The translations under genes were made by a program, and so were the position numbers. Positions 44,484 to 56,577 of a DNA stretch of 64,000 nucleotides are shown here, piece after piece (the stretch's first letter is position 1; each line of letters starts with the position of its first letter). This stretch comes from Jaltomata sinuosa (lineage: Eukaryota > Streptophyta > Magnoliopsida > Solanales > Solanaceae): the NCBI GenBank assembly GCA_003996215.1, contig QJPP01003539.1:1-64000 (forward strand), written 5' to 3'. The notes below the pieces were generated by a model. That model ran no database searches. It saw nothing but the letters and a program-made list of their open reading frames with translations, and was not told where the DNA came from.

Positions 44484-45183
44484 TTGATTTCCTCTCTATC
44501 ATCTGTGAGTTGTCGATTTCTCTGATTTTACTAAGGTAATTACTTGATCGATTAATTGTTATTTTCTGTGTGCTAATTTTATAATTATTTTATGGTTTAT
44601 TTGTTTGATTTTGCTATACCTTATAGTTGAGAAATTGTATTTCCTATACTGTTTGTGTTTTGGAGAAAATCCAAGAAAAAATATATCGCTTCAAATAAAT
44701 TAATATTTGCTGTAGTATTTGAAAATTTATGATTTTTCTCAATTTTTTTAATTTTTTTGCGGGAGAAATTAATGTCAATTATTTATCCTCTGTTGTGAAT
44801 TTCTTTGATGCTACTCAGGTAATCGCTTGATTTGTCATTTGTTGAGCTCTGTCTGCTAATTTCTGTAATATTAGATCCTTTTTTATTTAATTTTTCTTGC
44901 TCTGTAATTTATGTTGAGGTCTTTGTTTTGATTTTACTTATCTTGATAATTTATGCTGAGATATTTATTTTCTCTTTGTATACCTACGACGGTAGTCTCA
45001 TAGAAAACAATAAATTTGAGCTGTCTATTTAGGTAGTAATAATTAGAAGAAAAGTCAAAAGTATTGGTAGAAAGAGTTTGAATTTAAGGTCTAAAAGAAA
45101 AAAGATATATCTCTTGTGTTGTTCATCGGATAGAATTAGTGCATTTTTAGAGGATCTGACATGGGTACCATATCAACGATTAG
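44483..45183 (+). repeat. 701-bp direct repeat, copy 2
   Basis: Starts 'tttgatttcctctctatcat' directly at the hAT-like end and finishes 'tcaacgattag', after which unique DNA 'tgctaactcc' continues. Copy 1 is cut at exactly this point by the hAT-like element. Confidence 0.85.
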
Positions 45184-45565
45184 TGCTAACTCCTACACAT
45201 AATATCACTAATCTTTTTAATTATATCTGATATAAAAAAAGAGAACGAATATTTAATTTTTTAAGAAGTCAAGCTTTTCAAGAATCTCTCCCATCCGCAT
45301 ATTGTTGTATGTAGATTCTTGATCTCCTGTCTGGAAAATTGTTTGTCAATGAAATATTCAATTAAATTGTGAGAGAAGAAGACACATTAAATATTTTGCT
45401 GAAATTTGTATCTGGTGGATCGAGATCATCTCTTTTAGGTAAATTTGAATCTTTTCTCGAGCCCGTAAGCTCATTTTTTATCTTAATTTTTCACCTTCTT
45501 TTGATGTATAATTTATTTAATTGAATGTGTCTATCTAATACTATCTTTGGTAGTAGGTTATAAAA
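45184..45565. other. AT-rich intergenic DNA
   Basis: Anonymous DNA between the duplication and a kinase fragment. It may include old intron sequence of the kinase remnant, but nothing can be shown. Confidence 0.4.
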
Positions 45566-45640
45566 ATGTACAGTAAGCAATTGCTCCTAGGACTGGATTA
45601 TCTTCACAAGAATGGTATCATGCATAGAGATATTAAAGTA
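45566..45640 (+). pseudogene. MAPKKK catalytic-loop fragment
   Basis: The plus frame from ATG 45566 reads MYSKQLLLGLDYLHKN followed by GIMHRDIK, the helix E and HRDxK catalytic loop of a Ser/Thr kinase, most like ANP/NPK1-type MAP kinase kinase kinases. Homology is lost after the HRDIK motif, where a poly-T run begins. Only one short exon piece is present, so it is a relic. Confidence 0.6.
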
Positions 45641-46077
45641 TCTTGTTTCCTTTTTTTTTTCTCTAAAAGTATGATCAACAATAATCTTGTGTACCAATTT
45701 GGATTCGGGGGGCCAATATCTGCAATTTCGTACGAGGTCAATTGAAAAGTTTAACTTATGTGGATATGACTTTGCGTCATCCAGTATTAACTTCGCCCAT
45801 TGAACTACTAAATATAACTGTGAGTTTACTATTTGTATTTTAAATATCAAGATTTAATTTCAATCTTTTTCAGCTTTCCTTGATAGCAAGTTGCAGCTTT
45901 TTAGTTCTTATATGTCCACTACTATCAGCCTGCCAAATTGACTAAAGTGGCTTAGTGTGTTTTGCTTTATATGTATGATAAACAAAAATTGTTATAGTTT
46001 TTGATTGTTGGATCCATTCGAGCAAAGAATACAGAAAAAGTCACTTTACTACTTATCTGTAAACAATATATTGCTGC
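45641..46077. other. AT-rich intergenic DNA
   Basis: No further kinase exons recognised in either strand; an 87-codon minus ORF overlaps the kinase relic and is not convincing. Confidence 0.4.
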
Positions 46078-48115
46078 TGTTATGATCCTATTTTTCATGA
46101 TAGGACACAACTTTGAGACTCACAAAAATAATAATGAATTATTTTAAAAAATTATTTAAAAAGAGAAAGAGAGAGTCGCCACCTAATTTTAAGAAAATCA
46201 TGAAACTTTATTAGCAATTGAACAAATTTTACTCTACGAAATCAGTTAGATTTTAGGTAAGCGTTCAAGTTATTCCGAAGGAAAGGGGTTAGACATCTTT
46301 TAGAATCCACAACGGTGGTTCCCGGCTGAATTTATTTTTTCAATTGAGGAGATAAAATAAATACCTCGATTCTTCAAAGTTAGAGAAAATGACTCTCTAA
46401 AACTCGAAGAATCCAAGGAAAAAGCTTTTACGAGATGGTCTAATATTTGCCTATCGTTTAGCAATAAATAAATAAATAAATATAATAAAGAATTATACAA
46501 GATCTTTGAATTTTAATTCGAGTGACTTCTTCGAAAAGCAACTCTGAGTACCTGTACACACTTAGTAAAAGTGTTAGTAATGAACGAATATTAATAAAAA
46601 AGAATTAAAGAAATAATAACTAAAAAAGAATTCCGTCTTATGTACATTGGAGGCCTTGGAAATCGACGAAAATTTCTTCATCGGTCAATAAATTAATATT
46701 TGATATAAAATAATTGAACTTAAAATAACATCCGTCTTTTATTATAGAGAGGGCTCGAAAATCTGACGGAGAGATTTTTTCATTGATCAATTAAATTGAT
46801 ATTCGATATAAAATAATCGAACTCAACATAACATCCGTCTTTTATTATGAAAAGTCCTAGAAAATTTGATGAAAAAATTATTTCACTGGCCAATTAAATA
46901 TACGTTCAAATAAATTTAATAACATAGTGAAAGAGCACGAATAGTGAAATAATGCTCCAAGACAGTGAACATATCCATGCTATAACAAATTGAAATAGAC
47001 AAATAAATTAAAATAAGCATAAAATAATGAAAAATGGGAGAATCCACCAAAATGAAAATACTATTACGTGTTACCAAAATAAGTATAAAAATCCAAAAGA
47101 TAAAATAACACAAAAGTTAGACAATAACGTTTGACAAATTTGAAGCAATAACTTGAAAATAAAATAAAATAACATGAGAAACTAAATCTCATCAAATCTC
47201 ATCAAACGTGGAACAGGTTTAAAGCCTAAAAATAGAAAACATACTAGCGTTGTCGAAGGAGAAGAACGGTCGTCGGAGAGAAGCATTCCAGCCAGGTCTG
47301 AATCAGCGAGCTGCTACTGGTTCGTCTGAGCTGTGCTCTATCGTGGGAGCTCTCTAGTCAGCGGAATCGCGTCAGGTTGCTGTTAGCCGGCGTTCAGTTC
47401 GTTTTGGACGTAGCTGGCCCTCTTTTCGGCGAGCTTGAGCTCACTGTTGATGGAGGAAAAGGGTGAGCAACGTTTCTAGTTGCTGATTCATCGTGATTTC
47501 GCCAGCGTTCCATCGGAGTTGGAGGAAGGGAAACCTGGACAGAGCTATTTTGGTCATGGTTTTCAAGTGGGTTTGTGGTAGTTGTTTTCACCGGAAAAGG
47601 AGCTGCTGGTTCTGATTGGTGGCTATGATTCTGATTCCGGTGGGGTGGTGGCCGGAAAAGGAAAGAAGGAAGAGAGTTAATTTTTTCTTTTTTGAAACTT
47701 TTTAATTACTTTTGAAAATTTCCACCACCAAGAAAATGTGTTGAGTGTATGAGATACTTTATAAATAACTTAAAATCCTAAATCATTTATGTGGCAAAAC
47801 AAAGTCATGGGCTATCAAAACCGTGTGCTCAAAACCATGGTTTATCTAAAACTATGTGCTCAAAACTATGATTTACCTAAAATCATGTGCTATTTATTTA
47901 TCTGTGTAAAGAATATCTTCTCCGATTTATGTATTAACAGACTGTGATAAAAAATAGATAAAAATCTCAATATTTTTAAAAAATGAGAATAAGTATCAAT
48001 AAATTGTAGGAACATTGAAAAAATATGAGAAAAATTATATTCTGTGTAATTTAACGAATAAAAAATTTAAAAATTATTAATTTAAAAAATATCAGCCCAA
48101 AATTGAGTGTCAACA
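46078..48115. repeat. LTR-like repeat (about 2.0 kb), family unknown
   Basis: Begins TGTTATGATCC and ends GTGTCAACA (TG...CA). It contains 'gagagagtcgccacctaatt', a motif I associate with repeated Solanaceae LTR or LARD DNA, three tandem units (46630-46915) and a GC-rich centre (47200-47660). No matching TSD: the flanks are GCTGC and ACTCC. The 65-codon minus ORF at 47394-47591 lies in the GC-rich part and is not supported. Confidence 0.4.
46630..46915. repeat. Tandem repeat, about 105-bp unit, three copies
   Basis: Units share 'acatccgtcttttattat', 'gaaaatttgatg' and 'atttcac.ggtcaattaaat' with decay. Part of the LTR-like repeat. Confidence 0.65.
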
Positions 48116-48502
48116 ACTCCTTTGTCCTTATTCTTCTTCTTCATGAGGCCAAAATATCACATAATTCAATGGCTTCTATATCATCTTCGTCTGCTACTAC
48201 TCATCCTCTGATATTTTCATATGATGATGATAAATTAGACCGTGAGTTGATACGTGCAGTCATCGCTGTTACAAAATCTTATAAATCAGCATATAACTTC
48301 ATTACTTGTAGATACAAAATCTTGGAAATTCTTGAAATTGTAATGCAGATCCAAGCTTGATGTTTGTATTAATAGAAAGTATCTCAAATTTTCAGAACAA
48401 TCAATATTGTCGAATCTTTATTGGGGGATAGAGAGTATAGAAGCAGCACTTCAAGCAAAATAAAGCCATGAGAAAACCTCAAAGCTGCAGAATTCAGAAA
48501 AC
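48116..48502. other. Intergenic DNA with a weak ORF
   Basis: An 85-codon plus ORF (48103-48360) includes a Ser-rich start; not recognised and probably not a gene. Confidence 0.35.
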
Positions 48503-48895
48503 ATGCTTCATGTCCCCGCCTCACTTGATGAGCATGGAGAAACAACAAGAATTTCAAAAAGTTATTTAACATGTTACTCTTACTTTTACCTCTCCATTGT
48601 TAAAAAGCTCCAAGAGGATGAGTGGCAGGTTGCTATGAATTTTCTTCAAGCTCTTATGATTTTTTCTAGGCTTCTTCACACTGAAATTGCTATGGAACTC
48701 TACTGACAATTATCTGTCTTATGCTTTGAGCAAGAACCAAATTATGAGAATGAGGTCTATTTTATGATGGTAAAAATGATGAGGAGATACAAAGCTTGAA
48801 TTATGTATTATCAAATTATGTCTTCTGGAGAGGATTCTCTGAGCCATGATGAGGCCAGCAACATCACTTTCACTCATCATGAATTAGAACAAATA
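48503..48895 (+). pseudogene. Unrecognised plant gene fragment
   Basis: The plus frame from 48503 (MLHVPASLDEHGETTR to TEIAMELY) has protein-like composition, ending at TGA 48704. The same style continues downstream in pieces ('CFEQEPNYENEVYFMM', 'SSGEDSLSHDEASN') with stops and frame changes between them. I read this as a decayed exon of an ordinary plant gene that I cannot name. No start-proximal or splice structure is clear. Confidence 0.45.
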
Positions 48896-50481
48896 ATGTA
48901 AGTTTCTTAGACTATATTACAGATAAGCAGTCGATATATTGAAGTAGTAAGTTGCTTTGTATTAGATATAGGAAGGAGACATAACCACTACCCCGGTAGC
49001 ATGAATTTAAATTGCACATTACATTTAGCAATTCTAGTAATAAATATTTCTAATAAGAACACATTTTGACAGAGCTTAAACTGAGAGAAAATTTCAATGA
49101 AAGTGAATAACATCTGATGAAGACAATAAAAGATCTATTGAAGAAGACTTATTAACCACACCTGAAATCTTATACTGTTAATTTTCACTGTATACTTATA
49201 GCATTTTAAAATATTTTTTGTACACATTATCTTGTTAACTGCTATAATGGCATTGTTTTAAGTTATCCTTTGATTATTTTGTGTCCTTTTATTAGTAATT
49301 ACTAATCAAATAATAATAATAATAAGGAACACAATTAAGATAGAAATTCGCTTGAAAAGAGAACAGTACCACAAAGACAGACGATATTATGTTCAACTAA
49401 CAAAGAAATTATATTTATCGTAATGGATTTTAAAGCTTAACACTTGCCATTTGTGAAGGTGATAAGGGCCTTTAGATGCCTGCAAAAAATCGTGGCTGGT
49501 AACTAATAAGATAAACCTCAACTCATTCAGCGTAATTGCATCTTCACCAATTCATCTCCAACTTGATTAAATTCTCTATAGCAGCTTTATAGAAATTGAA
49601 ATAATAATGAAGAATTGCGAAAAAGTCTCTAAAATTGTGATTTTTCTCGAGAGAGCAGAGAGAAACTTCAAAAATTAGAAAAAAGCTTACTTTATTATAA
49701 AAAAGTTTGAGAATGGAGTGCTTTCCATGTTGATCCAGTTATAAATAATATTTCTGGATAAAAAATAATTACGGTAATGTAATAGAAAATCTTGTTGAGA
49801 ATGTAACTAAGGAGTCAACTATTTTGCCAGCTAAACAAGTTCATGAAACAACGATCAAGCTCCTTAATAATATCTACTATTGGTTTCAAGATAATACTAT
49901 TGGATTAATTCTACTTAATCAAGTCAGTGATAAAAAAGGATTCAAATTCCAAAGAAACATTAGGGACTCCCTGTTGAATGCACTAACATAATCCACATAA
50001 AATAACTATATTTTTTCTCTTATTTTAGCGTTTGCACTTAGTCTTATTAAAAACTTCATCGTTATTTTACTTGTTTGAGCTTATCTATCGATAGCAACTC
50101 TTCTCTGACTTTTATGTTTCTCACGTGTGTAAAATAGTATTTAGATTCTAACACAACTTTTGACGCCCAACATTTTACAGAATTTGTCTTTGTTGAATAA
50201 CTTTATCGTCAAAGTTTGAAATCAAAACAGTTGCTGCCTATTGAATTGAAAGCAAAGCTGTTAAACTAAAGACTTACATTAAAGATGCAACTCTTCTAGA
50301 TACATTCATGGATGTGATTTGAAATATAAGCAGACTTTGACATGTCAAATATAGAGGTCTTGGTCTATATAATGTAGCATTAGTATTTATCAAGCCTCAC
50401 TTATGCATCATATATCTGATTGAAATTGTAACAAAAGATCATAACAATCAAAGTATTATTTTTGGACAAGGGCGTCACTCA
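48896..50481. other. AT-rich intergenic DNA
   Basis: No ORF of note, no RNA gene recognised. A short AATAAT run near 49310. Confidence 0.45.
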
Positions 50482-50849
50482 TCTATTTAGTATTATATAA
50501 AAGTGTGAAGAAGCACACATGTGATGATCGACATGTGTACTTCTTGAAATTGTTAGTTAATTCAAAGGTATTATAGGTATTTCATTTTTTTTGTTGCTTG
50601 ATGTTGCTGTATTTACATACTTTATGCATGTACTTCTTCCACTATTGATAATAAACCCTAGGCTAAGTTGAGTTTATTACAAAAACTGCACTTTGCCTTT
50701 GCTATGCATGTAGGTCCCACTTACTTTTTGTATTGTCTTTTCCTCCTTTTAATTTGAATTGACGATTTTATTTACTTTTGGTCAGTTTCACACTTTCATT
50801 ATAATATATCATGTAGTATAATTTAGTATAATTTCATAACTATGGTAAT

Positions 50850-50888
50850 TCAATATTATTTATCTTCTTTTTTAAATTAATCAGTCAT
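50850..50888 (+). repeat. 39-bp direct repeat, left of the viral block
   Basis: Identical to 56539-56577. The pair brackets the pararetrovirus-derived DNA inside the Helitron. Confidence 0.85.
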
Positions 50889-50949
50889 TCATGGTATATA
50901 TGAGATAGATGTGAAAGTATTAGATATAGATATGGAACTTCATTGAAAT

Positions 50950-52041
50950 ATGAATTTCGGAGAACTAAGTACTAAAAGTACTAGACTCGAGGAGTTAGAT
51001 ATACCTCAAAACCTTGATTTGTTAAACAAATGAACGATTCCCAAAGTTCCAATTAAAACCATTTATGATTATGGTTGGTTTGATAAACTATCTACAAAAC
51101 AGTTGATTAAAACAACTGAACAATCTTTAGCATTAAATTCTTCTGAACAAACTATTCGTTTATTAAATAAACGAGATATTGATCTTTATAAAAATCAGTA
51201 TAATTATCTGCATATTGGCATGGTTCAAATTGCTTTTAAGCCACTTACCCTTAAAGGTTTACCAGAGACTTTCTTAGCAGCTCTCAGAGATGCTAGAAAT
51301 TTAAATTTTCGACAGTCTCTTATGGGTTCAATTGAATCAACCGTGGCCTATGGTCCAGTTTATTTCAATACGCAACCTAATTTGCAGCTATCTTTATCTG
51401 ATGTCAATATTCTTGATGCCTTAACATTAAATGTTAAAACACATGGTTATAACTATGTGCCAAGATCAGAACTTATAAGTTTTATCAACCTTGAATCCAA
51501 GATGCAAGTTATACCTTCCGATCAAACTATTTTGATGGAAACAAATTTTGCAAAATCCAAGGTCACCACCAGGAGACCGATTAAGTGGGAAGAAATTAAT
51601 TTCCCAACAACTTAGACTCTCGACTCGGTTATATCCCCAAGTCAGTTAACGGATACAATCACTAATTCTGAGTATTCTCACATTTCGCAAAATCCCGATG
51701 GAAGAATTTGCATCCAGTTTACAGAAGGCAGCTATGCTCATCACAGGCAGTCACTGTCAAACAGTAGACTTATGCCTCCGGTAAGTTCTATTCATAATAG
51801 ACGATCGTTAAGTCACAGATTTGTGCCTGACATTCAACATATTTCCCCCATTGAACCATCTTATGGTCCAGCCCGAAATCGTGCTGCTTCTCTTTACACT
51901 TTAGAATCTGATAATAACTCAGTTATTGAAAAGGTAAAAATTTACCCAGGTTCTAATATTGTTCATGATATTCATGACGACAGTTCTGATAAGGACTTTC
52001 CGACTCCATCCGAAATGGAGTTCGATGTTAATAAGTCTTAA
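50950..52041 (+). pseudogene. Endogenous pararetrovirus movement protein (30K type), degraded
   Basis: A frame from ATG 50950 to TAA 52039-52041, 363 codons with two internal stops (TGA 51031, TAG 51613). The middle resembles the 30K cell-to-cell movement protein domain of plant caulimovirids (motifs FKPLTLKGLPE, YGPVYFN). The last third is Ser/Asn-rich. The next ORF overlaps its stop as TAATG, a compact viral arrangement. The closest group is probably the solanaceous solendovirus/LycEPRV-like elements, by memory only. Not functional. Confidence 0.82.
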
Positions 52042-54532
52042 TGATTCCACACCAAATAGATTTTAGCCCAGGTTCCCTAGCAAGAAAACAGGTTCAAAAA
52101 GAATTTTTTGATAAAAGGTGGAATAAGTTTAAAACTTGGTTTTTTGATTCTTATAGCAAAGAAGACATGAATAATATTTCTCAAGAGCTTTATGAAACTT
52201 GTGCATTGCATAATCAAATTATGCACTTTGTTCCTTGATTTATAACCACGTATTTGCCTTTATGTGTCAATATTATTGAGAGGACTTATCGCGACTCTAA
52301 TGGTAAGTTAATAACAACCATTTATCCTCCGCAGTCTGCTTTTGTTTTACCTAACAATACAGGTATAGCCTTCAACGCTTTTCAAAAATTCGTTGATGAA
52401 GAAATTGCTTCGGTAAGTATTTCGGAGATTAATAAACTCATTTCTCAAAATAATTATTTGGATTTATATGTCAAAGTTTTGGGAGAATATATTGTCTCTC
52501 TAGACAAAAAACTTGATGAAATTACTATTTTGATAAAAAGTATAAAAGCTGATATAGCTAAGACTAATGTTGCTTCAACTAGTAAAGCAGAAGCTTCAAC
52601 TAGTAAAGCAGAAATAGTCTCTACTATTCAAAGAACTCCTGAGATTCAGGATTTTAAGATAAAATCATTAACTGATTTAGAAGAACTTCTTGATAAAAAA
52701 AATTTTCAGGTTTAAATATAAAACCTATCGATCTTTCACAAGATTTTGCTGAAACAATTGAAAAAATCGGTAATCATAAAAACCAGGTTTCTTCAGAGCT
52801 TAATAAACTCAAGGCTTATCCCCGAAAGAATAGTAGCTATGCTACTAAACCAGCAATGCATACGTTCTACTACCCTCATCTTACCCCTCAAGATGTCTTG
52901 ATAGAGGAACGAGATTGGAACTAGACTAATACGTCTTACAGCGGTTCCGAGATTTACGAATGGAATCTCGATGGGTTAACAGATAGGCAGTTGACCATTC
53001 TTGTTCATAGGATGCTTATGTATTCAACTATTTGCAAAAGCGTCAAAAATAATGATAGGAATATCTGCAAAATGATTGTAGCAGGTTTTACAGGTCAGCT
53101 CAGAGACTGGTGGGATAACTACCTAAACATAGAGGAAAAAGCCTCTATCATTAATGCTGTTGCCGAAAATGAAGGAGTTGATAACCTAGGCATGGATCTC
53201 ACTGCCCGCAGAGAGGATGCAGTTTATACACTAGTGATGACCATTTTAGAGCACTTTAATGGTAGATTTACCTCTCAGCATGAAACGGTTCGCACTCTTC
53301 TTAATGGTCTTAAGTGCCCCACTTTGACCAAATGGAGGTGGTACAAAGATACGTTTCTCAGTCGGGTTATGGAATTACCCGAAAATAAATATGAATATTG
53401 AAAAGCTAAGTTTATAGACGGCCTTCCTTCTTTATTCGCGGAAAGGGTCAGAAAAACCCTAAGAGGCAGCCATAGTGAAATTCCTTATAGGAATTACACC
53501 TACGACAAATTAATAGGAGTTTGCACTCAAGAAGGGCTAAATTTGTGCAACGAACTCCTTATGTCACGACAACTTAAGATGAATAAGCATAAAAAAAGAT
53601 CCCAGCTTGGAGACTTTTGTACACAGTTCGGTTTACCTAAACCAACAACCTATGGTAGCAAAAAGGAGTATTATCGGTCCCCTAGAACTGAAGGTTCTAA
53701 CAGGAGACGAAGATCTAGACGAAGTTCTAAAGAAGAAAGAGACGCTAGAAAAGGCTCTCGTAAATCTAATAGATTTACCAAAGATCGGTCAGGAAGAGAC
53801 CTTTCTAAAATCAAATGTTACAAATGTGGTAAGCGAGGGCATATTGCTCCAAATTGCAAATTGAATAATCTCAAAACCTTAGAACTTGATGCAGAATTGC
53901 ATGATAAGGTTTATAGTTTATTATACACCTCCGATTCGAAAGATGACTATGAGTCATATTCAGAAGCAGGATCAGATATTGATCTTATTGATTTGTCTGA
54001 CAATGAAGAACAAGCTGATAGCTCCTGCACCACTTGCAAAGGTAATACATGCCATTGTGAAGGAGATGAAATCTACAAACTGCAATCGCAATTTCAAGAT
54101 TTCAATCTTAATACGTTCACTTCTGATAATGTGATAAAATTATTAAAAGAAGTTACTGATAACAAACTCCGAGAAAAGATTATTAATCTTGCCACCACTA
54201 ATGATTCTAGCTCGACAAAACCCCTTGTTGATAGCAAGAAAAATGATTTTGAATATTATGCCCCTTATTCATTAAAAGAGGTTGAAAATCGTTTAATGAT
54301 AAAAAATACTTTTGACGAAAAAGATGCTTCTTTTGAGGACCTTAAGGAAGAAGTGAAAAATCTCAAGAGAGAAATAAAGGCTCTCAAGCATAATCAGGCT
54401 ATTTGCGATAAAAGATTTCTCAGATTGAGGACAATAATCCTATGCATATCAGTCAAACCAGTTCTTCGAAAGGTAAAGAGGTTCTCCATGATGAACCTAC
54501 TACCAGTGACCTTGAAACTAATATGTTTTTAG
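52041..54532 (+). pseudogene. Pararetrovirus coat-protein-like region with zinc knuckle, degraded
   Basis: Starts at ATG 52041, overlapping the previous stop by one base. It is broken by TGA 52236, a frame change near 52710 in a run of A, TAG 52922 and TGA 53399. The order is: N-terminal region with heptad-like helices (52400-52700), gag/coat-like helical domain (52990-53520), Arg/Ser-rich basic stretch (53690-53800), zinc knuckle CYKCGKRGHIAPNC (about 53817-53860), acidic tail and a C-terminal coiled coil (54330-54420). This layout fits a caulimovirid capsid protein. Confidence 0.82.
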
Positions 54533-54981
54533 GGATGATGCAGGTTGTCACTGCTCATAAATGGTATGTTAAATGCACCATTTTGATTGATAATAGTTTC
54601 TCTATTACTAACGTTGCTATGATTGACAGCGGTGCAGATGTTAGCTGCATTCAAGAGGGTCTTGTCCCCTCAAAATATTTTCAAAAAACTGCGCATATGG
54701 TAAAATCCGCATCAGGACATGCTTTAGATATAAAGTATAAACTTTCAAATACAAAAATCTGCCAGAACAAGGTTTGCATCTCACATTTTTTCTTTCTGGT
54801 AAAAAATCAGTTGCATCCTCCAATTATACTTGGAACGCCTTTTATAAATGCAATCTATCCTTTTACGCATATTGATTCAAAAAGATTTTCAGCCTCGTAC
54901 AAAGACAATGAAATAAGTTATACTTTCATTACGGAACCAACAACTCGTGAAATTGAAATAAGTTCTGAACCTGGCACATAG
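54442..54981 (+). pseudogene. Pararetrovirus aspartic protease, cut off before RT
   Basis: A 179-codon frame overlapping the previous ORF end. It holds the retropepsin motif IDSGADVSCI (near 54620) and a second conserved strand IILGTPF (near 54825). In caulimovirids protease is followed by reverse transcriptase in one polyprotein; here TAG 54979 ends the frame and RT is absent, so the polyprotein is truncated. The overlap with the upstream ORF may be natural or due to a frame change. Confidence 0.82.
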
Positions 54982-55042
54982 TTATAATCATGTGTTTTAA
55001 CATTTAATGTTAAAGCCAGATTTCATTCAGGTAAATAGACAG

Positions 55043-55247
55043 AAGCCCAGAAAAATATGCAACTGTGGCTCATGAAATGCTTACAATTGTTAAGTGTGTC
55101 CTTAAATTTCAAGATGATTTATACAATCAAAAGTTTTTAATAAAAACTGATGCTCAATCGGTCAAATATATGTTTGACAAAGATTTTAAGCATGATGCCT
55201 CTAAGCTTATATTTGCTAGATGGCAGGCTCAACTAGCAATATGGTAA
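55043..55247 (+). pseudogene. Pararetrovirus RNase H remnant
   Basis: About 65 codons matching the middle of a caulimovirid RNase H (motif IKTDAQSVKYMF near 55142). The whole RT domain expected between protease and RNase H is missing from the 60 bases upstream, so a deletion of about 1 kb occurred. The frame ends where the opposite-strand ORF begins to overlap (55229-55247). Confidence 0.8.
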
Positions 55248-56479
55248 TCTTTATCTCCTTCTTGAGTGGAGATTTTTCTAGCAATATGCCGCACTGAGGG
55301 ATCATGGACACTAATCTTCTTCTGGGGAAGGTTTTTATACTCTTCAACAGTTTTTTCAATAGTGTCGATTAATTCTTGTCCAATCATTTGCTTGGACTTG
55401 GGATCTTTTCTGAGCAATTTTTCCCAGAAATTATTGTAGAAGACCCGGTATAAAGCAGGAATATTTTCCTCTGTGAAATCGACCTCAGGAGTCCATTTAT
55501 GAATCCATGGTATCGAGAATTCAATAAAAAAGTAGACTTGATCGATTTTTTCCAACCAGCAGATATGATCTGCGTGATATAGTTCATTCATATCCGGGGA
55601 CACTTTTGCCCATTCCTTGTATAACTGAAGGAATTTTGGGGGTAAAATATTCACCGTAGGTCCGTGATATGACCACCAGTTAATAAACCAATTAGGGATT
55701 GACGCACAGATCTTTACAAATGATGTGTGCTTGTATTTCTCATTATTATAATAAAATACTCTATCAAAGGCTTGAATATAATCCCAGTAAGTAAAGCTTA
55801 TTGAAATGCCGTTGAGGCTTATCTGCCTTTCTCTCATTGTCGACATTCCCCAATCTTCGACGGATATAATCTGTTTGATAATAATTTTTGAGAAGTTATA
55901 AACATTCTCTTCAATACTATAACCAGCACTCATGAAGTGTTGAATTTCCGCGCTTCCGGTGCTTGTTAGGATTGTTTCATAATATGCCCGAGTTTTGTAT
56001 GACTCACCCGGGTAGTATAACCCTTTAATCAGATACCGTTGAAATATTTTCCATGGTTCGTTTCTTCTCTGAATATCAGAGTTTTCTAGAAGAAATATAA
56101 TTTCTCTTTTTGGAAGTTTTTCGTAGGATTTGATATCATCATTATCCTCTTTTATGATCGAAGCAAAGGTATTACCTTTTTGCTTTTGTGCCTGCAAATA
56201 TGCCTGCGCATGCTCGTATAACGGGCTATCTTTTGGAATATCTTCCAAATTAATGACCTGCTCAGGGGTAGCGGCAGAAGATGAAGATTCACCTTCACTA
56301 GAAATCCGTTTATTAAACATGCTTCTATTTCCCATCTGTATGACCGGGTAAGTTGATCGATATGACGATCCTTGCGAACTGGAATGTCCAGAGGACCTTC
56401 CTAGGGCTGATCTTCCCCGTTCTTTTCCTCGAACTTGCCTCCACGGCGGGTCCATCCTGTAGGGAAACAGATTAGTCAT
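55229..56479 (-). CDS. Pararetrovirus-associated ORF, 416 codons, still open, inverted
   Basis: Continuous minus-strand frame from ATG 56477-56479 to a stop at 55229. The N-terminus is Arg/Ser/Gly-rich and disordered; from about residue 100 it is well ordered and rich in Trp and Tyr (for example PNWFINWWSYHGPT). I do not recognise a domain; I associate this kind of ORF with solanaceous endogenous pararetroviruses, function unknown. It points against the movement/coat/protease genes. The last few codons read backwards through the RNase H remnant, so its C-terminus was cut at an inversion junction near 55246. Unlike all neighbours it has no stops. An ATG six bases downstream of another in-frame codon cannot be ranked; expression is unproven. 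Confidence 0.6.
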   Translation of the reverse strand: MTNLFPYRMDPPWRQVRGKERGRSALGRSSGHSSSQGSSYRSTYPVIQMGNRSMFNKRISSEGESSSSAATPEQVINLEDIPKDSPLYEHAQAYLQAQKQKGNTFASIIKEDNDDIKSYEKLPKREIIFLLENSDIQRRNEPWKIFQRYLIKGLYYPGESYKTRAYYETILTSTGSAEIQHFMSAGYSIEENVYNFSKIIIKQIISVEDWGMSTMRERQISLNGISISFTYWDYIQAFDRVFYYNNEKYKHTSFVKICASIPNWFINWWSYHGPTVNILPPKFLQLYKEWAKVSPDMNELYHADHICWLEKIDQVYFFIEFSIPWIHKWTPEVDFTEENIPALYRVFYNNFWEKLLRKDPKSKQMIGQELIDTIEKTVEEYKNLPQKKISVHDPSVRHIARKISTQEGDKDYHIAS

Positions 56480-56538
56480 TCTGAAAAATAATCTGTTAAG
56501 TCTTCCCGGATTATTTCCGAGTAGTCATGAATAGAGAA

Positions 56539-56577
56539 TCAATATTATTTATCTTCTTTTTTAAATTAATCAGTCAT
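56539..56577 (+). repeat. 39-bp direct repeat, right of the viral block
   Basis: Identical copy of 50850-50888, followed by Helitron repeat units. Confidence 0.85.

Noticed and set aside
46078..48115. Complete solo LTR with TSD
   Set aside because: TG...CA ends are present but the 5-bp flanks differ, so it is only called LTR-like.
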